Origin: Mycobacterium sp.
GTDB taxonomy: Bacteria; Actinomycetota; Actinomycetes; Mycobacteriales; Mycobacteriaceae
Direction of reading: 5' to 3'
NCBI GenBank assembly: GCA_025965895.1
Contig: JAOPWC010000180.1
Coordinates: 1-64,000, forward strand
DNA length: 64,000 nucleotides
Shown here: one piece after another, positions 48,691 to 57,475 of the stretch
Layout: each line of letters starts with the position of its first letter
How positions within the stretch are numbered: the first letter of the stretch is position 1
The notes under the pieces: model-generated
The model's database searches: none
What the model saw: the letters and a program-made list of their open reading frames with translations, nothing else
What the model was told of the DNA's origin: nothing
Translations under genes and position numbers: made by a program

Positions 48691-50246
48691 CCGGCAGAGA
48701 AACAGCAACGACGGCGGCATCGTGGATGTGGCGAAACCCGCTGCGTGACAAGCGCGATAAACGCCTGCCGCGTATCGCCGGTCCGTGCGCGATGGTGATC
48801 TTCGGCGTCACCGGCGATCTGGCGCGCAAGAAGCTGATGCCGGCCATCTACGACCTGGCGAATCGCGGCCTTCTGTCACCGTCGTTTGCCCTCGTCGGGT
48901 TCGCCCGGCGCGACTGGGATAACCAGGACTTCGGCAAGGTCGTCTACGACTCGGTCAAAGCGCACTCCCGCACGCCGTTCCGCCAGGAGGTGTGGGACCG
49001 CCTGGCCGAAGGGCTGCGGTTCGTGCAGGGCAGTTTCGACGACGACGCGGCGTTTGCGCGGCTGGCCGAGACGCTGGACAAGCTCGACTTCGACCGCGGC
49101 ACGGGCGGCAATCACGCGTTCTACCTGGCAATCCCGCCGAATGCCTTCCCGGTGGTGTGCGAACAGCTGCAGAAGTGTGGTCTGACCCGACAGCAGGAGG
49201 GCCGCTGGAGCCGCGTGGTGATCGAGAAGCCGTTCGGTCACGACCTGCAGAGCGCCCGCGAGCTGAACGCGGTCGTCAACAGCGTCTTTCCCGAGGAGTC
49301 GGTGTTTCGCATCGACCACTACCTGGGCAAGGAGACCGTCCAGAACATCCTGGCGCTGCGGTTCGCCAACGAGTTGTATGAACCCATCTGGAACGCCTTC
49401 TACGTCGACAGCGTGCAGATCACCATGGCCGAGGACATTGGTCTGGGCGGCCGGGCGGGCTATTACGACGGCATCGGGGCGGCCCGCGACGTGATCCAGA
49501 ACCACCTGCTTCAGCTGCTGGCGCTGACCGCTATGGAAGAACCGATCACGTTCAACGCCCGGGAACTCAAAGAGGAGAAGGTCAAGATCCTTTCGGCGGT
49601 GCGGCTGGCCGAGCCGCTCGACCAGACCACGGCGCGCGGCCAGTACACCGCCGGCTGGCAAGGCGGCCAGAAGGTTCAAGGACTCCTCGAGGAGGGGGGG
49701 TTCTCCAAGGAGTCCACCACCGAGACCTTCGCCGCGATCACGCTGGACATCGACACCCGCCGATGGGCAGGCGTGCCGTTCTTCCTGCGAACCGGAAAAC
49801 GCCTCCCCCGCAGGGTGACCGAAATCGCGCTGATATTCAAACGTGCACCGCACCTGCCCTTCGACCAGACGATGACACAGGAACTCAGCCACAACGCGCT
49901 GGTGATCCGAATCCAGCCGGACGAGGGCATCACGCTGCGATTCGGCTCCAAGGTGCCGGGCTCGCAGATGGAAGTCCGCGACGTCAACATGGACTTCTCC
50001 TACGGCTCCGCCTTCGCCGAGGACTCGCCGGAGGCATACGAACGGTTGATCCTGGACGTGCTGCTGGGCGAGCCGTCGCTGTTCCCGGTCAACGAGGAGG
50101 TCGAATTGTCCTGGGAGATCCTCGATCCGGTGCTCGAGTACTGGGCCACCCACGGTCGGCCAGAGCCGTACGAGGCGGGCACATGGGGTCCTCCTTCTGC
50201 GTTGGAGATGATACGGCGCACCGGCCGTGAATGGCGGCGGCCCTGA
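48687..50246 (+). CDS. zwf: Glucose-6-phosphate 1-dehydrogenase
   Basis: The 519-residue enzyme starts the oxidative pentose phosphate pathway. It shows the NADP motif G-V-T-G-D-L-A-R-K-K (40-49), K181 in E-K-P-F-G, and the substrate site R208-I-D-H-Y-L-G-K-E216. It corresponds to zwf2 (Rv1447c) by context. The ATG overlaps the tal stop. It is followed after 28 bp by opcA, an assembly/activity factor for this enzyme. Confidence 0.97.
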   Translation: MTGRETATTAASWMWRNPLRDKRDKRLPRIAGPCAMVIFGVTGDLARKKLMPAIYDLANRGLLSPSFALVGFARRDWDNQDFGKVVYDSVKAHSRTPFRQEVWDRLAEGLRFVQGSFDDDAAFARLAETLDKLDFDRGTGGNHAFYLAIPPNAFPVVCEQLQKCGLTRQQEGRWSRVVIEKPFGHDLQSARELNAVVNSVFPEESVFRIDHYLGKETVQNILALRFANELYEPIWNAFYVDSVQITMAEDIGLGGRAGYYDGIGAARDVIQNHLLQLLALTAMEEPITFNARELKEEKVKILSAVRLAEPLDQTTARGQYTAGWQGGQKVQGLLEEGGFSKESTTETFAAITLDIDTRRWAGVPFFLRTGKRLPRRVTEIALIFKRAPHLPFDQTMTQELSHNALVIRIQPDEGITLRFGSKVPGSQMEVRDVNMDFSYGSAFAEDSPEAYERLILDVLLGEPSLFPVNEEVELSWEILDPVLEYWATHGRPEPYEAGTWGPPSALEMIRRTGREWRRP

Positions 50247-50274
50247 TGAGGCCTTGGCCGAAGAAGAGAGAACC

Positions 50275-51186
50275 ATGATCGTCGACATCCCCGACACGAC
50301 AACGAATGAAATCAACAGGCGAATCACCACCCTTCGCGAGGAAGGCGGCGCGATCACGATGGGCCGGGTGCTGACGCTGGTCGTCGCACCCGAGCGCGAC
50401 GAGATCGTCGAAGACTCCATCGAGGCCGCCATCGGCGCGAGCCGCGAGCACCCGTGCCGCATCATCGTCGTCGTTGCCGGCGACCGCAGTGCCCCCGAGC
50501 CGAAGCTGGACGGTCAACTGCGGGTCGGCGGCGACGCCGGGGCGGGCGAGGTGGTCGTGCTGCGCACCCATGGTGAGCTCGCCGACCACGCCAGCAGCGT
50601 GGTGGTCCCGTTCCTGTTGCCTGACACCCCGGTGGTGACGTGGTGGCCGGGCCTGGCTCCGGCGGCACCTGCCAAGGACCAGCTGGGCGAGTTGTCGAAC
50701 CGGCGCATCACCGACGCGACGAACACGGCGGACCCGTTGGCGTGCATCAAGAGCCGGCTGCAGGGATACACCCCCGGCGATACCGACCTGGCGTGGAGCC
50801 GGGTCACCTACTGGCGGGCGCTGCTCGCCTCGGCGCTGGATCAGCCGCCGTTCGAGCCCGTTGAGTCGGTCCTGGTGTCGGGGTTGAAGGACGAGCCTGC
50901 GCTGGACGTGATGGCGGGCTGGCTGGCCAGCCGGATCGACGGTCCGGTGAAGCGGGCCGTCGGCGCCCTGAAGGTCGAGCTCAACCGTCGCAGCGAAACG
51001 GTGGTGTTGAGCCGGCCACAGACGGGTTCGACTGCGACCCTGAGTCGCACCGGCAGACCGGATGCACTGGTTCCGCTGGCCCGCAGGAGCACTCGTGAAT
51101 GCCTCGCCGAGGACTTGCGTCGGCTGGACCCCGACGAGATCTACCAGGAAGCCCTTCAGGGCATCGACAAGGTGCAGTACGTGTGA
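50275..51186 (+). CDS. opcA: Glucose-6-phosphate dehydrogenase assembly protein OpcA
   Basis: The 303-residue OpcA-family protein is required for G6PDH oligomer activity in cyanobacteria and actinobacteria. Typical features are the N-terminal W/T-rich start after M-I-V-D-I-P and the central segment P-V-V-T-W-W-P-G. The ATG at 50275 is chosen over an in-frame ATG at 50227 because GAGAG precedes it and the length equals the family norm. Its stop overlaps the pgl GTG by 4 bp. Confidence 0.95.
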   Translation: MIVDIPDTTTNEINRRITTLREEGGAITMGRVLTLVVAPERDEIVEDSIEAAIGASREHPCRIIVVVAGDRSAPEPKLDGQLRVGGDAGAGEVVVLRTHGELADHASSVVVPFLLPDTPVVTWWPGLAPAAPAKDQLGELSNRRITDATNTADPLACIKSRLQGYTPGDTDLAWSRVTYWRALLASALDQPPFEPVESVLVSGLKDEPALDVMAGWLASRIDGPVKRAVGALKVELNRRSETVVLSRPQTGSTATLSRTGRPDALVPLARRSTRECLAEDLRRLDPDEIYQEALQGIDKVQYV

Positions 51187-51929
51187 GCGCTATCGTCGAA
51201 ACCTATCCCGACACAGCGACTCTGGTCGCCGCGGCCGGTGCCCGCCTGATCAACACGATCAACTCTGCAGTGCGCGAGCGCGGCAAGGCGACGATCGTGC
51301 TGACCGGCGGCGGCACCGGGATCGGCATGCTGCGCCATGTCGGCGATCACGCAAAGGACATCGACTGGTCCGCGGTGCACCTGTTCTGGGGTGACGAACG
51401 CTACGTCCCCGAAGACGACGACGAACGCAACGAAAAGCAGGCGCGCGAAGCGCTGCTCGACCGCGTCGACATACCGCCGGGCAACGTCCATGCGATGCCG
51501 GCAAGCGACGGCGAGTTCGGAGACGACATCGATGCCGCGGCGCTGGCATACGACCACGTGCTGGCCGCCAACGCCGAACCCGGCGAGCCCGCGCCGAATT
51601 TCGACGTGCACCTGCTCGGGATGGGTCCCGAGGGTCACATCAACTCGCTGTTTCCGCACAGCGCCGCCGTGCGGGAAACCCGCCGGCTGGTGGTCGGCGT
51701 CGAAGACTCCCCGAAGCCGCCGCCCCGGCGGATCACGCTGACGCTGCCCGCCGTTCGACGGTCCCGCGAGGTGTGGCTGGTCGCCGCCGGCGAGAACAAG
51801 GCCGACGCCGTCGCCGCCGCTTTCGGCGGAGCCGATCCGGCCGAGGTGCCCGCCGCGGGCGCCGGCGGCCGCGAGAAGACGGTGTGGCTGCTCGACGAGG
51901 CAGCGGCCGGCAAGCTCTCCACGCAATAA
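51183..51929 (+). CDS. pgl: 6-phosphogluconolactonase
   Basis: The 248-residue enzyme hydrolyses 6-phosphogluconolactone, the product of Zwf. Sugar-phosphate isomerase-like motifs include L-T-G-G-G-T-G, the W-G-D-E-R-Y-V segment and G-M-G-P-E-G-H with the catalytic His. It is known as devB in H37Rv. GTG at 51183 overlaps the opcA stop (GTGA); the longer upstream frame is a shadow of opcA. Confidence 0.96.
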   Translation: MSAIVETYPDTATLVAAAGARLINTINSAVRERGKATIVLTGGGTGIGMLRHVGDHAKDIDWSAVHLFWGDERYVPEDDDERNEKQAREALLDRVDIPPGNVHAMPASDGEFGDDIDAAALAYDHVLAANAEPGEPAPNFDVHLLGMGPEGHINSLFPHSAAVRETRRLVVGVEDSPKPPPRRITLTLPAVRRSREVWLVAAGENKADAVAAAFGGADPAEVPAAGAGGREKTVWLLDEAAAGKLSTQ

Positions 51930-51937
51930 TCACCGGC

Positions 51938-52321
51938 ATGGCAGACAAGGGTGTGCGTACGGGTCGGGAACGGATCAAGACGCTCGCCCAGGCGGCCCTC
52001 AACGCGGATGTGACCGTCGAACAGCTCGACACGATCCTGAGCGACATGAGCGGGTCGCTGGCCGATCTGAACAAGACCCTCGGCGTCTTCGAGGCCTCGC
52101 TCGACACGTTCGACGCGAGCCTGTCTCATTTGAACGAAACCCTCGCTCGCCTCGATGCGCTGGCGCCTCGCCTGGACGACATGGTGGCCCGGATGGAGCG
52201 CATCGTCGACCGCGTGGAGCGCATCGTCGGCGTCGGCGAGACGGCCGTCGCGCCGTTGGCGGCGACGGAATCGGCGGTGCGCGGGGTGGTCAACGCGATT
52301 CGGCACCGCACGCATCTCTAG
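51938..52321 (+). CDS. Small coiled-coil protein (Rv1444c-like), unknown function
   Basis: A 127-residue protein almost entirely helical, with heptad-like repeats (L-x-x-F-E-A-S-L-D-x-F-D-A-S-L-x-x-L-N-E-T-L-A-R-L-D, then M-x-R-I-V-D-R-V-E-R-I-V). This is an amphipathic, apolipoprotein- or phasin-like pattern. No membrane segment or catalytic motif is visible. It lies 8 bp after pgl and ends the pentose phosphate unit; the position is conserved in mycobacteria (Rv1444c). It may be a peripheral membrane or scaffold protein, which is inference. Tail-to-tail with ppc. Confidence 0.85.
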   Translation: MADKGVRTGRERIKTLAQAALNADVTVEQLDTILSDMSGSLADLNKTLGVFEASLDTFDASLSHLNETLARLDALAPRLDDMVARMERIVDRVERIVGVGETAVAPLAATESAVRGVVNAIRHRTHL

Positions 52322-52331
52322 CGCGCTGACC

Positions 52332-55133
52332 TCAGCCGCTGTTGCGCAGCGCGCTGGCCAATCCGCTCATCGTCAACAGGATTCCACGTTGCACCAGCTC
52401 GTCCTCGTCGCCGGAGCGGTAGCGCCGCAACAACTCCACCTGCAGGTGGTTCAGCGGCTCCAGGTACGGGAAGCGGTTGAAGACCGACCTGGCGAGGGCA
52501 GGGTTATCGGCGAGCAGGTCGTCTTGGCCGGTGATGAGCTCGTGCATCTCGATCGTGCGGTGGTACTCGGCAACGATCTTGTCGAACACCCGCCGCCGCA
52601 ATGCCTCGTCGGGCACCAGCTCGGAATAGCGGGCGGCCAACCCCATGTCTGCCTTGGCCAACACCTGCGCCATGTTCGACAGCACGGTGCGGAAGAACGG
52701 CCATCGCCGGTACAGGTCCTGCAGCACCTCGAGGCGGGCTCCCTCATCTTCGGGGCCTTCGGCGATCCACTCGGCGAAGGCGGTCCCGGTGCCATACCAG
52801 CCCGGCAGCATCACCCGCGACTGGCTCCAGGCCAGCACCCACGGAATGGCGCGCAGGTCGGAGATCGCCGTCGTGGGTTTGCGTGACGCCGGCCGGCTGC
52901 CGATGTTCAGCGCACCGATTTCGCTGACCGGGGTGGAGGCTTTGAAGTAATCGACGAAACCGGGTGTCTCGTGCACCAATTCGGCATAGGCCCGCTGAGC
53001 GCGAGCGGCCAGTTCGTCGAGCACCTGGTAGGCCGGGCCCGCGTCGTCACCGAGTCCCTCGACGTCGAGCAGCGTGGACTCCAGCGTTGCGGCCACCAGG
53101 GTTTCGAGGTTGCGGTGCGCGATCGTCGGCTCGGCGTACTTGGCCGCGATCACCTCGCCCTGCTCGGTGATCCGCAGCGATCCCTGTACCGCGCCCGGGG
53201 GCTGGGCGAGGATCGCGTCATAGCTGGGGCCTCCGCCCCGGCCCACGGTGCCGCCGCGGCCGTGGAAGAGCCGCAACCTGATTCCCGTCTTGCGGGCAGA
53301 TTCCACCAGATCCAGTTCGGCGCGATACAACGCCCAGTTCGCCGCCAGATAGCCGCCGTCCTTGTTCGAGTCGGAGTAGCCCAGCATCACTTCCTGGCTG
53401 TCGCCCCGAGCGGTGATCAGCGCCCGGTACACGGGCAGATCAAGTGCCGCCTCCAGGATCGACGCGCCCCGCTGCAGGTCGTCGATCGTCTCGAACAGTG
53501 GCACGATGCCCACCGGCGACGTCGGATGGTCGCCGGAGGCGTCCAGCAGCCCGACCTCCTTCAGCAGGACTGCGGCCTCCAGCATGTCCGACACCGACTG
53601 GCACATCGAGATGATGTAGTTCGGAACGGCTGCGGGACCGAAGAGTTCGATCGCGTGTGCCGCCGCGGCCACGATGTCAAGCTCCTTGCGGGCCAGTTCG
53701 GACAACTCCGCGTCGGCACGGGTCAGCGGCCGCCGGGTGGCCAACTCGGCTGCCAGCACCTCGACGCGCTCGGGCTCAGACAGTGACGCGTAGTCGGAGC
53801 GCACCCCTGCCCAGGCCAACAGTTCGGCGACGACTTGTTCGTGCACCTCGGAGTTCTGTCGCATGTCCAGGCCCGAGAGATGAAACCCGAAGTCGTGCAC
53901 GGCCTCCCGCAGTCGGGCCGGGCGGTCGTCGGCAATCAGCGCACTGCCCCCCGCCCGCAGCGACGCGTCGATGATGTCGAGATCGGCCAGCATTTCGGCC
54001 GGCGTGGGGTACGGCTGCAGACCGAGGTCAAGCTGGTGTGGCGGCTGGCGATCCAGAATCTCTGAGGCGGTCGCGGTCAACCGGGCATGGATCACCCGCA
54101 GCGCACGCCGATACGGCTCGTCGAAACGCGCCCGCTCATGGCAGGCATCGGCGAGTGCGGTCAGCTCGTCGGTGGTCGCGACGAGCCGTGCCGACATCGA
54201 CAGCTCCTGCTCGAGCGCAGTCAGCTCGGCGAAATAGTGCCCCAGTGCGGTGTAGGCCGCGCTGCCGGTGGCCAGCCGCACCACGTCGGCAGTCACGTTC
54301 GGGTTGCCGTCGCGGTCGCCGCCGATCCACGAGCCCGGCCGCAGGATCGGGTCCTCGAGCAGGTGCGCACCGGGCCAGCGGGCTTGCAGCGCGGCGCGCA
54401 CCTCGGCGTTGACCTGCGGGATCACTTCGAAGAACGCCGCGTGGTAATACCGCAGCCCGACTTCGACCTCGTCCTGGATCTTCAACCGTTGCAACCGAAT
54501 CAGCGCCGTCTGCCACAGCGTCAGCACATGTCGCCGCAGCTCGGTGGTGATGTCACGGCCGTCGGGCGTCTCGGTGTGGCCGTGCAGCCGCAGCCGCATC
54601 AGCTCGGTGATGCGGCGCTGGGTGTCGAACACGGTGCGCCGTCGGGTCTCCGTGGGGTGCGCGGTGATCACCGGCGACACCAGTGCGCCTCTGAGTGCGT
54701 CCGCGATGGTGTCCGAATCGAGCTGCGCCTCGTCGAGCTTGCGGTAGGTCGCCGCCAGGCTGCTGTCCTGCGGCGGCTCCCCGGCCTGCGCATGGATGGC
54801 TCGGCGGCGCTCGCGGTGGATGTCCTCGGCGACGTTGGCCAGCAGCGCAAAGTGCGTGAACGCCCGAATCACCGGGATCGCCTTGTGCACATCGATGTCG
54901 TCGAACATTCTGGCCAGCTCCGCGCGGTCGATCTCTGACCGGCGCACCCGGAAGGATTCGACGCGGGCCCGCTCGACGAGGTCGAACACCTCATCGCCGT
55001 TCTGCTCGCGAACCGTATCCCCGAGAATCGAGCCGAGCAGCCGGATGTCCTCGCGCATCGGCTCGGTGGCCTCACGGCCTATCCGCGTGCGCTGTACCGC
55101 GCCGATCGGTTCGAGTGCCACATCGCCGACCAT
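52332..55133 (-). CDS. ppc: Phosphoenolpyruvate carboxylase
   Basis: The 933-residue anaplerotic enzyme makes oxaloacetate from PEP and bicarbonate. Catalytic H159 lies in T-A-H-P-T-E, the second His in F-H-G-R-G-G-T-V-G-R-G-G-G-P, and the C-terminus ends R-N-S-G, matching the conserved terminal R-N-T-G of the family. As I recall, H37Rv has no ppc, while fast-growing mycobacteria do. There is no Shine-Dalgarno; a GATACT hexamer ends 6 bp before the ATG. It sits between the pentose phosphate unit and secG. Confidence 0.97.
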   Translation of the reverse strand: MVGDVALEPIGAVQRTRIGREATEPMREDIRLLGSILGDTVREQNGDEVFDLVERARVESFRVRRSEIDRAELARMFDDIDVHKAIPVIRAFTHFALLANVAEDIHRERRRAIHAQAGEPPQDSSLAATYRKLDEAQLDSDTIADALRGALVSPVITAHPTETRRRTVFDTQRRITELMRLRLHGHTETPDGRDITTELRRHVLTLWQTALIRLQRLKIQDEVEVGLRYYHAAFFEVIPQVNAEVRAALQARWPGAHLLEDPILRPGSWIGGDRDGNPNVTADVVRLATGSAAYTALGHYFAELTALEQELSMSARLVATTDELTALADACHERARFDEPYRRALRVIHARLTATASEILDRQPPHQLDLGLQPYPTPAEMLADLDIIDASLRAGGSALIADDRPARLREAVHDFGFHLSGLDMRQNSEVHEQVVAELLAWAGVRSDYASLSEPERVEVLAAELATRRPLTRADAELSELARKELDIVAAAAHAIELFGPAAVPNYIISMCQSVSDMLEAAVLLKEVGLLDASGDHPTSPVGIVPLFETIDDLQRGASILEAALDLPVYRALITARGDSQEVMLGYSDSNKDGGYLAANWALYRAELDLVESARKTGIRLRLFHGRGGTVGRGGGPSYDAILAQPPGAVQGSLRITEQGEVIAAKYAEPTIAHRNLETLVAATLESTLLDVEGLGDDAGPAYQVLDELAARAQRAYAELVHETPGFVDYFKASTPVSEIGALNIGSRPASRKPTTAISDLRAIPWVLAWSQSRVMLPGWYGTGTAFAEWIAEGPEDEGARLEVLQDLYRRWPFFRTVLSNMAQVLAKADMGLAARYSELVPDEALRRRVFDKIVAEYHRTIEMHELITGQDDLLADNPALARSVFNRFPYLEPLNHLQVELLRRYRSGDEDELVQRGILLTMSGLASALRNSG

Positions 55134-55139
55134 CCCCCA

Positions 55140-55145
55140 AGTATC
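55140..55145 (-). promoter_or_regulatory. Candidate -10 element for ppc
   Basis: GATACT on the minus strand (one mismatch to TANNNT at the first base) ends 6 bp before the ppc ATG; no proper Shine-Dalgarno is present. Confidence 0.3.
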
Positions 55146-55177
55146 GGCGCCCGGTGACGACGCCGCACGGCGAGCGG

Positions 55178-55411
55178 TCAGGCGTACTTGATCTGCAGCC
55201 CGACGCCGATGATCGAGATGACCCAGATCGCCGTGACGAACAGGGTCACACGGTCGAGGTTCTTCTCGACGACCGTCGACCCCGATAGGCTGGACTGCAC
55301 ACCCCCGCCGAACAGCGTGGACAGGCCGCCGCCCTTCGCGCGGTGCAGCAGCACAAGCAGGACCACCAAGACGCTGCTGATCACCAGCAGGATCTGCAGG
55401 GCCAATTCCAT
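55178..55411 (-). CDS. secG: Preprotein translocase subunit SecG
   Basis: A 77-residue membrane protein with two helices (about residues 4-22 and 55-73) joined by the conserved loop K-G-G-G-L-S-T-L-F-G-G-G. It is an auxiliary part of SecYEG. The ATG at 55411 gives the normal length; the frame is open upstream only as a shadow of tpiA. A TAGTCT hexamer ends 7 bp before the ATG, so it likely has its own leaderless promoter in the 31-bp gap after tpiA. Confidence 0.95.
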   Translation of the reverse strand: MELALQILLVISSVLVVLLVLLHRAKGGGLSTLFGGGVQSSLSGSTVVEKNLDRVTLFVTAIWVISIIGVGLQIKYA

Positions 55412-55418
55412 GCCGGCC

Positions 55419-55424
55419 AGACTA
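55419..55424 (-). promoter_or_regulatory. Candidate -10 element for leaderless secG
   Basis: TAGTCT on the minus strand ends 7 bp before the secG ATG, within the 31-bp gap after tpiA. Confidence 0.4.
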
Positions 55425-55442
55425 CAGGCTCCCTGCGGCGGA

Positions 55443-56228
55443 CTAGGGCAACGGTCCGCCTGCGGCGATCGCGGACAGCTTGGCGAACTCCTCGCCGTCG
55501 AGCGACGCGCCGCCGACCAGCGCGCCGTCGATGTCCTCCTGCGCGACGATCTCGCCAACGTTCTTGGCGTTGACCGAGCCGCCGTAGAGCACCCGGATTG
55601 CCTCCGCGGCCTGCGGCGACGACAACTTGCCGAGTTCTTCGCGGATCGCGTGGCAGACCTCCTGCGCGTCGGCGGCGCCGGCCACCCGGCCGGTGCCGAT
55701 CGCCCACACCGGCTCGTACGCGATCACGGCCCCGCCGATCTGCTCACCGGACAGGCCGGCCAGTGACCCGCGCAACTGCTCGATGTTGTGGGTGACGTGG
55801 TTGCCGGCCTCACGCACGTCGAGGTGCTCGCCGATGCACACGATCGGGGTCAAACCGTGCCGGAACGCGGCGGCGGCCTTCGCCGCCACCAGCGCGTCGT
55901 CCTCGCAGTGATAGGTACGCCGCTCGGAGTGGCCGACGATGACGTAGGTGCACGCCAGCTTGGCCAGGAACGCGCCGCTGATGTCGCCGGTGTAGGGGCC
56001 GGAGTCGTGCTGCGACAAATCCTGGCCGCCGTAGGTCAGCCGCATTTTTTCACCCTCGACGAGGGTCTGCACGCTGCGCAGGTCCGTGAACGGCGGCAGC
56101 ACCGACACGTCCACCTTGTCGAAGTACTTTCCCGGAAGCGCGAACGCGATCTTCTGCACCAGCGCGATCGCTTCGAAGTGATTGAGGTTCATCTTCCAGT
56201 TGCCGGCGATCAGCGGCTTGCGGCTCAC
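55443..56228 (-). CDS. tpiA: Triosephosphate isomerase
   Basis: The 261-residue TIM-barrel enzyme interconverts DHAP and glyceraldehyde-3-phosphate. K12 (G-N-W-K-M-N), the catalytic His in I-V-G-H-S-E-R-R, the catalytic Glu in Y-E-P-V-W-A-I-G-T-G and the phosphate loop Y-G-G-S-V are all present. GTG at 56228 has AAGGAG at 5-6 bp. It lies 19 bp after pgk in gap-pgk-tpiA. Confidence 0.97.
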   Translation of the reverse strand: MSRKPLIAGNWKMNLNHFEAIALVQKIAFALPGKYFDKVDVSVLPPFTDLRSVQTLVEGEKMRLTYGGQDLSQHDSGPYTGDISGAFLAKLACTYVIVGHSERRTYHCEDDALVAAKAAAAFRHGLTPIVCIGEHLDVREAGNHVTHNIEQLRGSLAGLSGEQIGGAVIAYEPVWAIGTGRVAGAADAQEVCHAIREELGKLSSPQAAEAIRVLYGGSVNAKNVGEIVAQEDIDGALVGGASLDGEEFAKLSAIAAGGPLP

Positions 56229-56247
56229 GACTCTCCTTCGCTCGGGC

Positions 56248-57471
56248 TCACCGGCTCAGCACTTCAAGACCTGGCAGCGTTTTGCCTTCAAGGTATTCCA
56301 GGGAGGCGCCGCCGCCGGTGGAAATGTGAGAGAAGCCGTCGTCGGGCAGTGACAGCTGGCGCACCGCGGCCGCCGAGTCACCGCCGCCCACCACGCTGAA
56401 CGCGCCTTTCCGGGTCGCGGAGATGATCGCCTCGGCGACGCCCTTCGTGCCCGCCGCGAATGCGGGAAACTCGAACACCCCCATCGGGCCGTTCCAGAAG
56501 ATGGTCCTCGCGTTGGACAGCAGCGCGGTGAACCGCTTGACCGACTCCGGCCCGATGTCCAGCCCCATCTTGTCGTCCGGAATCCGGTCCGCCTCGACGG
56601 TTTTCGCCGGTGAATCCGGGGCGAACTCGTCGGCGACGACGATGTCCACCGGCAGGTGGATAACGTCGGCATGAGTTTCCAACAGCTGCTTGCAGGTCTC
56701 GGCCATCTCGGGCTGCACGAGGGACTTACCAACCGAAAGACCATGCGCCGCAAGAAAAGTGAAGCACATACCGCCGCCGATCAGCAGGCTGTCGGCCTTG
56801 ACTGCCAGCCGCTCGATCACCGCCAGTTTGTCGGACACCTTGGACCCGCCCAGCACCACGGCGTAGGGCCGTTCGGTGGAGGTGGTCAGCTTTTGCAGCA
56901 CCGCCACCTCTTGGGCGACCAGCTTGCCTGCGTAATGCGGCAACAGCATGGCTACGTCGTAGACCGAGGCCTGCTTGCGGTGCACCACCCCGAAGCCGTC
57001 GGAGACGAATGCGCCGTCCGGATCGACCAATTCGGCGAGCTGCCTGGCCAACGCCATCCGTTCGCCGTCGTCTTTACTCGTCTCGCGCGGATCGAAGCGG
57101 ACATTCTCCAACAGCAGGACATCACCGTCGGTCAGGCCCTCGGCGCGGGCCAACGCATCAGGACCGACGACGTCAGCGGCGAGCTGCACGTGACGGCCCA
57201 GTTCCTCGGTGAGCGCGGTCGCGACCGGTTTCAGCGAATACTTGGGGTCGGGGCCGTCCTTGGGCCGGCCGAGGTGCGCGGTGACGACGACCTTGGCTCC
57301 GGCCCGGGCGAGCGTGTCCAGGGTCGGGACCGACGCGATGATTCGGCCGCGGTCGGTGATGCGGCCGTCGTCGTCGAGCGGCACATTGAGATCCGAGCGC
57401 ACGAGCACACCGCGACCCGAAACCCGTTCGGCCAGAAGGTCATCCAGGATGGGCAGGGCGAGTTCGGCCAC
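56248..57471 (-). CDS. pgk: Phosphoglycerate kinase
   Basis: The 407-residue two-domain kinase transfers phosphate from 1,3-bisphosphoglycerate to ADP. Visible motifs are V-R-S-D-L-N-V-P near the N-terminus, the basic-patch segment T-A-H-L-G-R-P, and the nucleotide-binding G-G-G-D-S-A-A-A near the C-terminus. GTG at 57471 lies 4 bp after the gap stop, implying tight co-translation. Confidence 0.97.
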   Translation of the reverse strand: MAELALPILDDLLAERVSGRGVLVRSDLNVPLDDDGRITDRGRIIASVPTLDTLARAGAKVVVTAHLGRPKDGPDPKYSLKPVATALTEELGRHVQLAADVVGPDALARAEGLTDGDVLLLENVRFDPRETSKDDGERMALARQLAELVDPDGAFVSDGFGVVHRKQASVYDVAMLLPHYAGKLVAQEVAVLQKLTTSTERPYAVVLGGSKVSDKLAVIERLAVKADSLLIGGGMCFTFLAAHGLSVGKSLVQPEMAETCKQLLETHADVIHLPVDIVVADEFAPDSPAKTVEADRIPDDKMGLDIGPESVKRFTALLSNARTIFWNGPMGVFEFPAFAAGTKGVAEAIISATRKGAFSVVGGGDSAAAVRQLSLPDDGFSHISTGGGASLEYLEGKTLPGLEVLSR

Positions 57472-57475
57472 GGCG

